24,420 nt of DNA, from positions 1 through 24,420 of the forward strand of contig JAEYZO010000634.1 in assembly GCA_023428035.1 (NCBI GenBank). The letters are read 5' to 3'. Numbering within the stretch: the first letter of the stretch is position 1; every line of letters begins with the position of its first letter. The notes beneath the pieces were generated by a model, which saw nothing but the letters and a program-made list of their open reading frames with translations, was not told where the DNA came from and searched no databases. The position numbers and the translations under genes were made by a program. This document shows, in pieces, positions 9,201 to 15,925 of this stretch. The stretch comes from Pseudomonadota bacterium. Its GTDB lineage: Bacteria > Myxococcota_A > Polyangia > Polyangiales > Ga0077539.

Positions 9201-10194
9201 CCTCACGCCCGAGGAGCGGAATGAACTCGTTGGGAAGAGCCCCGCGAACGGCGAACGCATCTTCCCGCTGATCGGGGGCGAGGAGATCAACAGCGATCCG
9301 AACCTCGCGTTTCATCGCTACGTCATCTCCTTCGGGCAGATGCCACTGGAGGATGCCGAGCGCTGGCCGGATCTGATGAAGATCGTCCGAGAGCGCGTGA
9401 AACCCGAGAGAGACAAAGCGCGCGAGTCGACGGCGGACGGTGCCCACCGGAAGAAATACTGGTGGCAGTTCGCGCAGCCTCGGCCGGAATTGATCGATGC
9501 GCTTCGACCGCTGTCTCGGTGCATCGTGAACTCGCAGGTCTCGAAACACCTCATCTTCGCGTTCCAGCCGACCGACCGAGTCTTCGCGCACACGCTGTAC
9601 GTGTACCCACTGGAGAGTGCTGGCGCTCTGGCGATCTTGCAGAGCAGAGTTCACGAAGCGTGGGCGGCGCTGCACTCGTCTTCGATGCGATCGGACATGC
9701 GGTACGGCGGCGCTGACTGCTTCGAGACGTTCCCATTCCCAGCGGGCGATCCCCGAGCGGTGATTCCGCAGTTGGCGGCGGTAGGAGAGCGTCTCTACAG
9801 CCAGCGAGCGCAGTACATGGTCGACGCCACGGCGGAGGAGTCGAAGCCCGTGGGGCTCACGACGACGTACAACCGGCTGAAGGAGCCGGGCGTGAGCGAA
9901 CCGCGCATCGCGGCGCTGCGCGCGCTGCACGAGGAGATGGACCGCGCGGTGTATACGGCGTACGGGTGGGAGGATCTCGCCGCGCGAGTGCCGTCGTTCT
10001 GCGTCGCGAGCGCTGAAGACCAGCGGGCACTGGAGGCGTTCGAGGCCGAGGTGATCGATCGACTGTATGAACTCAATGCTCAGCGCGCGGCGGGGGAGCA
10101 GGCGCGCGGTGCGGCCGCGCCGGTGAGAGCGCAGTCGGCGAAGGGGCGCAAGAAGACCGGTGCGGATGTTCAAGGCGATCTGGGCATCGACTGA
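6202..10194 (+). CDS. drmMI: DISARM adenine-N6 DNA methyltransferase DrmMI
   Basis: The product is a 1330-residue class I DNA methyltransferase of the large Eco57I/PglX-like type used as DrmMI in class 1 DISARM. It would methylate adenine at a specific site to mark self DNA. The N-terminal 550 residues contain family landmarks: LRLVFVLYAEDRGLLP near 300, LSYRALDVEQIGAVYEALMGF near 435, and HYTPPSL near 548. The SAM-binding motif I DPAMGSGAF is at 587-595 and the catalytic NPPF at 841-844. Residues after about 850 should form the target-recognition region. GTG at 6202 follows GAGAGGG. No nuclease motif is evident, so this looks like a methyltransferase rather than a type IIG enzyme. The alternative, BREX PglX, is disfavoured because drmD and drmABC are present and no pglZ or brxC is seen. 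Codon bias relaxes in the 3' third. Confidence 0.88.
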   Translation: MTDLESRFHAEWLGLVQPVEGLVVSVPVLTDAQCMRRQPLALQQQLADLAPADPDSGVRRIADLHAFLAALLDWDGLYDTGEALPDDLSLYVPEGQQTLRPTLALRHLTAPEAPSTSADDSTPASRAGAAYVALLWDLPAGLDLDKPETATGPWEYPPSAKFDRLLRACRVPIGVLTNREVVRLVYAPHGESSGHITFRVDDMASVAGRSIFDAFVMLLTAERFFGVSPEHQLPALLRDSRTRQANVTNELAEQMLDALHVLLAGFVAAAERDGSTHLDDALARDDDHTYKGLLTVLLRLVFVLYAEDRGLLPVEHPAYAEGLSALGLFEQLQRDHGEWPDSMARRFGAWPRLVALFRAVFLGVEHGDLVMPARRGELFDPHRFAFLEGWGPDGAAPIEDSDTQGRVRVPTVDDETVFRVLERLLVFQGQRLSYRALDVEQIGAVYEALMGFHVVRLTGPSLCVKGAKVWIAAAEVLAQAPAQRAAWVATTAALAKSATTKLAEALRTATTEAEVLTALEPLRLRGSVNGRVGQLVIQPGAERRRTSSHYTPPSLTAPIVRRTLEPLLAAMGAEPASERLLDLKVCDPAMGSGAFLVEACRFLADQVVAAWTREGRLDLVASTHGDVVLHARRLVAQRCLYGVDKNPLAVSLARLSLWLVTLAKDEPFTFVDHALRHGDSLVGLDLEQIRSFHWKPGAQLELARELIDTALQEALDARQRILSLAAQDDTHAKEHLLWDANDALAPVRLIADLIVGGFFAESKDKAREAERKRRLDLVVRWLDSHREPPEELVAMQKQLRERVPAFHWWIEFPEVFYGERPDPLDGDRVNRVAWMDAFVGNPPFAGKNGIYESGGPGYLEWLLGVNEGAHGNADLSAYFFRRSFELLGNNGATGLIATNTIAQGDTRTTGLQAMLARGAHIYDAVQSMSWPGVAGVAVSVVHFAKGEVAPGLGFSRLDGKRVNCIDSRLRSGQERPDAQRLPANRDAWFMGCKVYGEGFFLTPEERNELVGKSPANGERIFPLIGGEEINSDPNLAFHRYVISFGQMPLEDAERWPDLMKIVRERVKPERDKARESTADGAHRKKYWWQFAQPRPELIDALRPLSRCIVNSQVSKHLIFAFQPTDRVFAHTLYVYPLESAGALAILQSRVHEAWAALHSSSMRSDMRYGGADCFETFPFPAGDPRAVIPQLAAVGERLYSQRAQYMVDATAEESKPVGLTTTYNRLKEPGVSEPRIAALRALHEEMDRAVYTAYGWEDLAARVPSFCVASAEDQRALEAFEAEVIDRLYELNAQRAAGEQARGAAAPVRAQSAKGRKKTGADVQGDLGID

Positions 10195-10210
10195 AGGGGA
10201 GAAGTGAGCC

Positions 10211-11122
10211 GTGACGACCGCGCATCGTTTTCTCGCAGTGCTGCCCGAGACAGCGACGGACTTCTCGGACGAGAAGATCGATCGGATCTTGAGGAAGTCG
10301 CTGGATGTTCCAGTGGATGCAAATCCGTTGATAGATATCTTGGAGGCGATGCCCGGCGGCGTCTTGTCCATGATAAACGACGTGCGCGTTCGTCGAACAC
10401 TTCGGAATGAGGGTTTCATGGCCCTGGATGCCTCAGACCGGAAGAAGCTCTACGAGGCCAATCAGACGTTGCTCGTTGCGGTGCTGAGGCGGATGCTCAA
10501 GTCGGGGCGTTTTCGTGAGAATTCGCTCCCGATTCAGTACATCAACGAAGGCGATGCGCGGCTGAAGCACCTTCGCTGTTCGGAAGGCCGATTCTTCGTC
10601 GATCGTCTCTACGCGGCGCACCCGTATGTCTCTGACGTCTACATCTCGTTCGCGGATTTTCACGGGTTCCTGCTCGACGAAAAACGGAGCGAATTTGTCC
10701 GTCTCGCGCGGTGCTTGGGAGCTCGGTCCGTCCGTCTCCTTCACCACGACGAGGACGGTGCAGAGGGACGTGTGAAGGTAGGTGTTGCGGACGTGGGCGG
10801 AGTCGAGGCCGGTGGGATGCGGAAGACCTCCAATCGCTTCGACCTGTCGGCGACGTATGAACAACCCGGTACGTCCGCTCCACGATTGCCTGATCAGCTT
10901 ACGTGGTACCACCACGAGCCGCTCTGGCAGGAGATGGCAGCGGGACGTCTGGAGAGCGGGCTGTCGACGTTCAAGGTCACGTTCTCGTACGCGAAGGACT
11001 TCGGCGTGAATGCGGGTCTCGTTGGCATGGTCGAGGAGATGGGCCTCGACATTGGGGGCAGTTTCAACTCCGCCCAGAGGCTCAAGCAGCAGTACGAGCT
11101 GACGTTCTGGCCAAAGCGATAA
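10211..11122 (+). CDS. hypothetical protein, unknown family
   Basis: I do not recognise this 303-residue protein. It is soluble-looking, with no signal peptide or membrane helix. The first 110 residues look mainly helical (SDEKIDRILRKSLDV, SDRKKLYEANQTLLVAVLRRMLKSG). The middle has a strand-rich segment with repeated aromatics (YVSDVYISFADFHGFLLDEK), and the C-terminal 80 residues carry TWYHHEPLWQ and SYAKDFGVNAGLVGMVEEMGLDIGG. GTG at 10211 lies 16 bases after the drmMI stop and has GGGGAGAAG upstream, so cotranscription with drmMI is likely. Codon use is clearly less GC-biased than in drmD or drmA, as in the two genes that follow. Position within the DISARM core suggests a defence role, but that is inference only. 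Confidence 0.75.
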   Translation: MTTAHRFLAVLPETATDFSDEKIDRILRKSLDVPVDANPLIDILEAMPGGVLSMINDVRVRRTLRNEGFMALDASDRKKLYEANQTLLVAVLRRMLKSGRFRENSLPIQYINEGDARLKHLRCSEGRFFVDRLYAAHPYVSDVYISFADFHGFLLDEKRSEFVRLARCLGARSVRLLHHDEDGAEGRVKVGVADVGGVEAGGMRKTSNRFDLSATYEQPGTSAPRLPDQLTWYHHEPLWQEMAAGRLESGLSTFKVTFSYAKDFGVNAGLVGMVEEMGLDIGGSFNSAQRLKQQYELTFWPKR

Positions 11123-11164
11123 AGTCGAGTGTGCTGGTGAGCGTAGTTAGAGGAGGCTGAGATC

Positions 11165-11947
11165 GTGCCGATTGTGCTCGCGCCGGAATTTGTGAAGGTT
11201 GAATGGGGAGAGAATGAGTTCCCCCCAGATTGGTACAATCTTGGCCTGATTTCCTTGTTGCATCGCTCGCTCGCGATGCCGGAGGAGATCGTGCGCTTTC
11301 CCAGATTTCGCAAGGACTTCAGTCAGCCCGAGGCTCAGGCGTGGTGGCGCACGGGAGTCTATCTTTGCATCCGACTCTTGGGGTGGCCCATCGACGTAAT
11401 GGCGGCACGCATCGGCAGTTGGTACATGGCGGGCCGACCGACGCTAGGCGACCCCCGATTGCAGGCGCTGAAGACAATTTGGGACAGCGAGGGCCAACTC
11501 TCGTTGCTCGCGTGCTGGTGCGCACCAGGGTACTGGCCCGAGTTGAAGCACGGTCGCTTCGAGGGCGTGGTGGACGGCATTGATTACCACCGTGTGAGCG
11601 ATCTCTGCGAAGGTTGCCGCCACCCTCCTAAAGGCAATCTCGAAGGAGGCGACTCGCTGCACCTGCGATACTGCGATCTGATCATGAAGTCGGATACTCC
11701 GCGCATGAGCGGGGAGCTATACCGGATGGATCCCGAGGCTCGGCGAGCGTTGCTCCTCGTTCCGGAGTTTCTAGATTGGCCGACCGATCTAGTACATGTG
11801 CATGGTCGGCTTCCGAAGACGTCTCCGCACCACTGGACGGTGGACGTGGTGGACCGGTCGGTCGGCTGGCTCGGCGCATTTCGGCGGAGCGACGTTACGG
11901 GGCGGTGGTTCTTGGGGCGGCATCGAGTCCACATGGGGCAGTGGTGA
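11165..11947 (+). CDS. hypothetical Trp/Cys-rich protein, unknown family
   Basis: I do not recognise this 260-residue protein. It is rich in tryptophan (14 by my count). It has six cysteines, four of them in two close pairs, C117-x-C119 and C148-x2-C151, plus C170. These could bind zinc or another metal, but no named motif matches. No transmembrane segment is convincing. GTG at 11165 has a strong ribosome binding site (AGAGGAGG) about 8 bases upstream. The stop overlaps the next gene's GTG by 4 bases (GTGA), so the two products are probably made together. Codon use is intermediate in GC, like its neighbours. The pairing with a membrane-anchored protein suggests a two-component unit. Confidence 0.72.
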   Translation: MPIVLAPEFVKVEWGENEFPPDWYNLGLISLLHRSLAMPEEIVRFPRFRKDFSQPEAQAWWRTGVYLCIRLLGWPIDVMAARIGSWYMAGRPTLGDPRLQALKTIWDSEGQLSLLACWCAPGYWPELKHGRFEGVVDGIDYHRVSDLCEGCRHPPKGNLEGGDSLHLRYCDLIMKSDTPRMSGELYRMDPEARRALLLVPEFLDWPTDLVHVHGRLPKTSPHHWTVDVVDRSVGWLGAFRRSDVTGRWFLGRHRVHMGQW

Positions 11948-12885
11948 AGTGGGAAATGGACGTGAAAGACGAGGCTCGATTGGGGAAGGTGCTGATCGCG
12001 ATTGCCGTCGTGGTCGTGCTATTCGGAATGAAGATGCGGCTGGAAAATGGTGGGAACTCATCATCATCTCGCATGCCTACGGTTGCCGGTCATTCGCCTC
12101 GGGTTAATGCCGCAGGAAACGTGATTGTCCCAATGGTTCCTGCCGCTCGGCGACTAGACTTGGCGCGGCGCGCGATGGCAACAGGGTTTGATGAGCAGCG
12201 GGGTTTTGGTGGAGATCTCGCGTCGGCGCGATCTCAATTGGAAGCGATACCAGCGACGGCTCCTGAGGCTCAAGAAGCGTCGCGCCTACTTCAGGAAATC
12301 GATGCTCGCAGGACGCGTGAGCGCGAATTCCTAGTCCGAACTGCGCCTCGCTGTGAAGTTCGTCTGCGCTTCGACGAGCCGATCAACATCACGATTGCTG
12401 AAAGGGGGGAGCGCCCTCCGAGAAACGCTCGCTCTGGCGCGATGTGCGGCGGCTCAATCGCGTTCAACCAGCGTCGACAGCGACTCCATTTCGTGGTGTC
12501 TCCCGACGTTGGTGACCAGCGAGTTGTCCAGATGTGGGCATTCTCCGTGGAGTTGGACCTCGCTGATTTGCCTCGGGACACGGACCTGCCGCTTCGCGAC
12601 TACACCTGCCGTACTGGTGCCGGGGGAGCATGCTCGGCGGGGAAGATTCAGGCGTTTCATACTCAGGCCGTGTCTGTAGATGGTCGACTGGTGCCGGTCA
12701 GTGCTCAAGCATTTGGAGAAGGCTCGCCGTCTACCAGTGGGACGCTACGGATCTCGAACTCTGGTGATGTCTGGACCATGACGCTCAACGGCGCCCTTGG
12801 GGCTCAACGCGGTGCCGGTTCGCTTCCGCTCTCGGGATCCGTGCAGTTCCGCGCGTCAGCGGTGCCTCGTGCACTGCCCCGCTGA
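11944..12885 (+). CDS. membrane-anchored hypothetical protein
   Basis: I do not recognise this 313-residue protein. A short charged N-terminus is followed by one hydrophobic stretch at residues 16-29 (VLIAIAVVVVLFGM) with no cleavage site evident, so it is likely a signal anchor with the remainder outside the cytoplasm. Residues 70-125 look like a helical hairpin with alternating leucines and alanines. The remaining 190 residues look beta-rich and contain C137, C168, C222 and C230, which could form disulfides in the periplasm. GTG at 11944 overlaps the preceding stop (GTGA), indicating translational coupling; ATG at 11956 is the alternative. The frame is open further upstream, but that extension lies inside the preceding gene. 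Bases 12001-12060 have 31 G/C of 60, well below the locus average. A membrane protein is unusual in DISARM. Confidence 0.72.
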   Translation: MKWEMDVKDEARLGKVLIAIAVVVVLFGMKMRLENGGNSSSSRMPTVAGHSPRVNAAGNVIVPMVPAARRLDLARRAMATGFDEQRGFGGDLASARSQLEAIPATAPEAQEASRLLQEIDARRTREREFLVRTAPRCEVRLRFDEPINITIAERGERPPRNARSGAMCGGSIAFNQRRQRLHFVVSPDVGDQRVVQMWAFSVELDLADLPRDTDLPLRDYTCRTGAGGACSAGKIQAFHTQAVSVDGRLVPVSAQAFGEGSPSTSGTLRISNSGDVWTMTLNGALGAQRGAGSLPLSGSVQFRASAVPRALPR

Positions 12886-13028
12886 CCGCGCGGTTCGGGC
12901 CTCGACGCTACGCGTTCTGCTGTCGCCAAACCCGCCGATGCACCGACGACTGTCGGGCATCCATCCATTCTTCAGGCTCCGAGGCAAAGGAAGAGTGTGG
13001 TAGACGTCCGTTCAGGAGCCTCTAGCCC
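12886..13028 (+). promoter_or_regulatory. intergenic gap before the DUF5131/TcmP genes
   Basis: This 143-base gap separates the unknown cassette from the DUF5131 gene. AGGCTCC (12974-12980) and GGAGCCT (13015-13021) can pair as a 7-bp stem with a 34-base loop. The right arm contains the AGGAG ribosome binding site of the gene at 13029, so pairing could mask it. No clear -35/-10 pair is visible. The stem may be chance. Confidence 0.25.
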
Positions 13029-13811
13029 GTGAGCGATGGCAGTGCGATCGAGTGGACCGACGCGACGTGGAACCCCGTGCGGGGCTGCACGAAGATCTCC
13101 CCCGGCTGCAAGCACTGCTACGCCGAGACCTTCGCGGAGCGCTGGAGAGGCATCGAGGGGCACCCCTACGGGCAGGGTTTCGACCTGAGGCTGGTGCCCG
13201 AGAAGTTGTCAGAGCCCCTGGGGTGGAAGCGTCCTCGGAAGGTGTTCGTGAACTCCATGAGCGACCTGTTCCAGGACGGGGTCGACGACGACTTCATCCG
13301 GCGGGTCTTCGACACGATGAACCGCGCGGACTGGCACACCTACCAGGTGCTCACGAAGCGCGCCGAGCGCATGCGCGACGTGACCCGTGCGCTGCCGCGT
13401 GAACTCGTGCGGCGGTCGCACATCTGGCTGGGTGTCAGCGTCGAAGACCGTCGGTACGGCCTGCCCCGGGTGGACCTGCTTCGAGACGTTCCCGCCGGGG
13501 TGAGGTTCCTCTCGATCGAGCCACTGCTGGAGGACCTGGGCGAGATCGACCTCACGAACATCGACTGGGTGATCGTGGGCGGGGAGAGCGGTCCGCGTTC
13601 GCGCCACATGCAGGCCGCGTGGGTTCGCTCGATCCAGCGTCAGTGCGCGGCGCAGAAGGTGCCCTTCTTTTTCAAGCAGTGGGGTGGCGTGCAGAAGAGC
13701 AAGGCGGGGCGCGAACTCGACGGCCGGACATGGGACGAGTTCCCTCGCCCGGCGAAGGAGCCTCGACGAGGCGCATCCGCGCGCCCGCTTCGTCTCGCCG
13801 TGGTGGAGTAA
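13029..13811 (+). CDS. phage Gp37/Gp68 family (DUF5131) three-Cys protein
   Basis: This 260-residue protein is recognisable as the phage Gp37/Gp68 (DUF5131) family. It carries EWTDATWNPVRGC, the three cysteines C20, C27 and C30 in a CX6CX2C pattern, VNSMSDLF (74-81), QVLTKRAERM (106-115), WLGVSVE, FLSIEPLLEDL, VIVGGESG and FFFKQWGG near the C-terminus. The family is thought to be related to radical SAM enzymes, with the three cysteines possibly holding an iron-sulfur cluster. The substrate is unknown to me; a nucleic-acid modification role is inferred from phage and defence contexts. GTG at 13029 has AGGAG 10 bases upstream. The partner TcmP begins 22 bases after the stop. High GC3 resumes here, in contrast to the three genes before it. 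The pairing with TcmP makes the call firm. Confidence 0.9.
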   Translation: MSDGSAIEWTDATWNPVRGCTKISPGCKHCYAETFAERWRGIEGHPYGQGFDLRLVPEKLSEPLGWKRPRKVFVNSMSDLFQDGVDDDFIRRVFDTMNRADWHTYQVLTKRAERMRDVTRALPRELVRRSHIWLGVSVEDRRYGLPRVDLLRDVPAGVRFLSIEPLLEDLGEIDLTNIDWVIVGGESGPRSRHMQAAWVRSIQRQCAAQKVPFFFKQWGGVQKSKAGRELDGRTWDEFPRPAKEPRRGASARPLRLAVVE

Positions 13812-13832
13812 ACAAGCCGGGGGGAGAGACTC

Positions 13833-15005
13833 ATGGACACCGATGCCTACGAGGGCCGAGAGCAGAGCCTCGCGAAGCACGAGATCCTCAAGAGGTACCT
13901 AGAGACGCTGGCCTTCAAGATTGGCCAGGCCAACCAGTTCAGGCCCGAGCTGACGTTCAACTATGTCGACGGCTTCTCCGGGCCCTGGGAGTCGAAGACG
14001 GACGACCTGAGCGACACGTCGCCGTCTCTCGCGCTCCAACGTCTCTCGGCCGTGCAGAACGACCTTCGAGCGTCCGGTCGGAAGTTCACCGTGCGCGCGT
14101 TCTTCGTCTCGCTCGACAAGCGCGGCGCGGAGAGCCTGGGTCGTCTTCGAGACATTTTTCCTGGGGCGGAGATCGAGATCGTGACTGGCGAGTTCGAGGC
14201 GCACATCGACGCCGCGCGTCGCTTCGTCCGGGTCGGTCGTGACCCCTTCGCCTTCCTGTTCATCGACCCGACGGGATGGACGGGCTTCGGACTCAAGGCG
14301 ATCACTCCGCTTCTCCGTGAGGGTCGCGGTGAGGTGCTGCTCAACTTCATGACGAGCAAGATCCACCGCTTCGTCGAGACCGGGCAGCAGCACCTCATCC
14401 CGTCGTTCGTGGACCTCTTCGGCGACGCAACGTACCGCGATGCGTGGCGCGATCTCGATGGGCCCAAACGCGAGGAGCGTATGGTCGACACCTACTGCGC
14501 GCGGCTGAAGCAGGCGGGGGGATACCTCCACTGCGTGAGCGCGGTGATCCTCAACCCGACCTCTGATCGCACCCACTACCACTTGATCTACGGCACCCGC
14601 AGCGATGAGGGTCTGGTCGTCTTCCGGGACGTGGAGCGCAAGGGGATCGAGACGCAACGGAAGCTGCGCGCCGAGGCGAAGCAACGGGGGCGAGTTTCAC
14701 GCAGCGGTCAGGGTGAGCTGTTCGATGGCGCGGTGTTGGTGACGCGGAGCTACGAGGACGAGCTGCGGGAGCGATACCTACCCCGCGCCATACAGCGGCT
14801 GGATGAGATGATCGGGGCGGGCGGCGAGGTCGCGTGGGATGAGCTCGTTCGGCGGGCCCTCCAAGTGCCGCTGGTCTCGGAGGCCGACGTGAAGGAGTGG
14901 CTCAAGGAGCAACGTGCGCGGGGAGACGTAGAAGTTCTCGGACTCGAACCCAGCGAGCGCGTGCCGAAGCGTCGACACAATCACCGCGTGCGGAGGGTGA
15001 CGTGA
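13833..15005 (+). CDS. tcmP: three-Cys-motif partner protein TcmP
   Basis: This 390-residue protein is TcmP, named for its usual position next to three-Cys (Gp37/Gp68) proteins. The N-terminal KHEILKRYLE (15-24), YVDGFSGPW (44-52) and FIDPTGW (143-149) are characteristic. They resemble motif I and the catalytic motif of class I SAM methyltransferases, although the catalytic motif is degenerate (DPTGW rather than DPPY). The C-terminal 90 residues contain EVAWDELVRRALQ and VSEADVKEWLKEQ, suggesting a winged-helix DNA-binding domain. ATG at 13833 has GGGGAGA just upstream. The stop overlaps the GTG of the following nuclease gene (GTGA). TcmP may help its partner modify a nucleic acid or other target, but its activity is not established. 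The family call is confident and the reaction is not. Confidence 0.88.
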   Translation: MDTDAYEGREQSLAKHEILKRYLETLAFKIGQANQFRPELTFNYVDGFSGPWESKTDDLSDTSPSLALQRLSAVQNDLRASGRKFTVRAFFVSLDKRGAESLGRLRDIFPGAEIEIVTGEFEAHIDAARRFVRVGRDPFAFLFIDPTGWTGFGLKAITPLLREGRGEVLLNFMTSKIHRFVETGQQHLIPSFVDLFGDATYRDAWRDLDGPKREERMVDTYCARLKQAGGYLHCVSAVILNPTSDRTHYHLIYGTRSDEGLVVFRDVERKGIETQRKLRAEAKQRGRVSRSGQGELFDGAVLVTRSYEDELRERYLPRAIQRLDEMIGAGGEVAWDELVRRALQVPLVSEADVKEWLKEQRARGDVEVLGLEPSERVPKRRHNHRVRRVT

Positions 15006-15862
15006 AGCGCCTCGACGAGCTTGTGCGATCCGAGCGGCACTTCACGTCGGGGCTGCTGCTCCATCTTCTGCTTCACGCGGACCTGCGCGGCGTCGACGCC
15101 TTCGTCGATCTTCTCGTCGCGCGAGGCATCCTCGCCGCGCGCCCCGTCGCGGTGGCCGCGACGGACCCGAGGACGCAGGTGATCGCGGAGTTCGCCACTC
15201 GGAGAGATCTCCTCGCGGTCGGCGGTGCGGTCGACGAGACGGTCCCCCGCGATGTGATCGACGTCGTGGTCGTCGTTGGCGACGTGCTCATCGCCGTCGA
15301 GGCGAAGTTCTTCACGAGGCCGACCCCGCGCGAGGTCCGCGACCAACTCCTCACCCAGCGCAACGCTCTCGGCGCCATCGTGGGTGACCCGTCGTTCGGA
15401 GTGTCGCGCATCGTGCAAGTGTTCCTCGAGCACGGGCGCCAGCTCGCGGCGAAGGACCTCGGCTGCGAAGGGGTGCTTACGTGGGACGACGTGCACGGCC
15501 TCGCGATCGACCTGCTCGGGGAGAACTCCTACGTCGCGCGGCAGTTCGCGAACGCGCGCACGCGGTGTGACGAGGAGCTGCGCACCAGCACGCCGGGCGA
15601 GATCCTCTGGGCGGGCGAGACGGACTTCGGCGGTGTCGTCGCCATGTGCCGCCGTGACGGCGATGCGGTGTGGGTCGGCTTCACGGGCGGCGAGCGCAAG
15701 CTGAGGCAAGACTCGGCATCTCGGCTTCGAGCCCGGCCCTGGAAGTGGGATCGCGCCGACAGCCCCCTCAACGCGCGCAAGGACCGCTCGAACTGGATCC
15801 CGGGTCGTCGGTTCCTGTCGATCCTCGGAGAGCTCGGAGCGTTCGACGCGGGCACGACGTGA
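15002..15862 (+). CDS. PD-(D/E)XK nuclease-like protein coupled to tcmP
   Basis: The product is a 286-residue protein with a PD-(D/E)XK-type core. A strand ending in D87 (RDVIDVVV) is followed by VLIAVEAKFF with E100 and K102, and then a helix (REVRDQLLTQ). E63 may be the helix acid. The N-terminus has ERHFTSGLLLH, resembling LEKIHTGVLIH in the convergent gene at 15926-16996. The C-terminal 100 residues look strand-rich and contain many Trp and Arg. GTG at 15002 overlaps the tcmP stop by 4 bases, which strongly suggests co-expression and a functional link to TcmP/DUF5131. A further upstream in-frame start is open but lies within tcmP. It could cut DNA lacking, or carrying, a modification made by the two upstream proteins; this is inference. 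Confidence 0.72.
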   Translation: MKRLDELVRSERHFTSGLLLHLLLHADLRGVDAFVDLLVARGILAARPVAVAATDPRTQVIAEFATRRDLLAVGGAVDETVPRDVIDVVVVVGDVLIAVEAKFFTRPTPREVRDQLLTQRNALGAIVGDPSFGVSRIVQVFLEHGRQLAAKDLGCEGVLTWDDVHGLAIDLLGENSYVARQFANARTRCDEELRTSTPGEILWAGETDFGGVVAMCRRDGDAVWVGFTGGERKLRQDSASRLRARPWKWDRADSPLNARKDRSNWIPGRRFLSILGELGAFDAGTT

Positions 15863-15925
15863 AGGGGCGTCGTGAGCTTCGCCGGGAGAACCCTCGCGCA
15901 CATCCTCCACGGCGTTGCGCGCCGT

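Noticed and set aside
6202..10194. BREX PglX identity for the methyltransferase
   Set aside because: The fold is similar, but no pglZ, brxC or other BREX genes are visible and the full set of class 1 DISARM genes is present.
6514..10419. A 1301-codon open frame on the minus strand across drmMI
   Set aside because: It has the same GC-bias artefact. The plus-strand frame carries DPAMGSG and NPPF, and the minus-strand translation is repetitive and Arg/His-rich.
11776..11943. Upstream extension of the membrane-anchored protein
   Set aside because: The frame is open but lies entirely within the preceding gene. The GTGA overlap at 11944 and the membrane anchor directly after it mark the real start.
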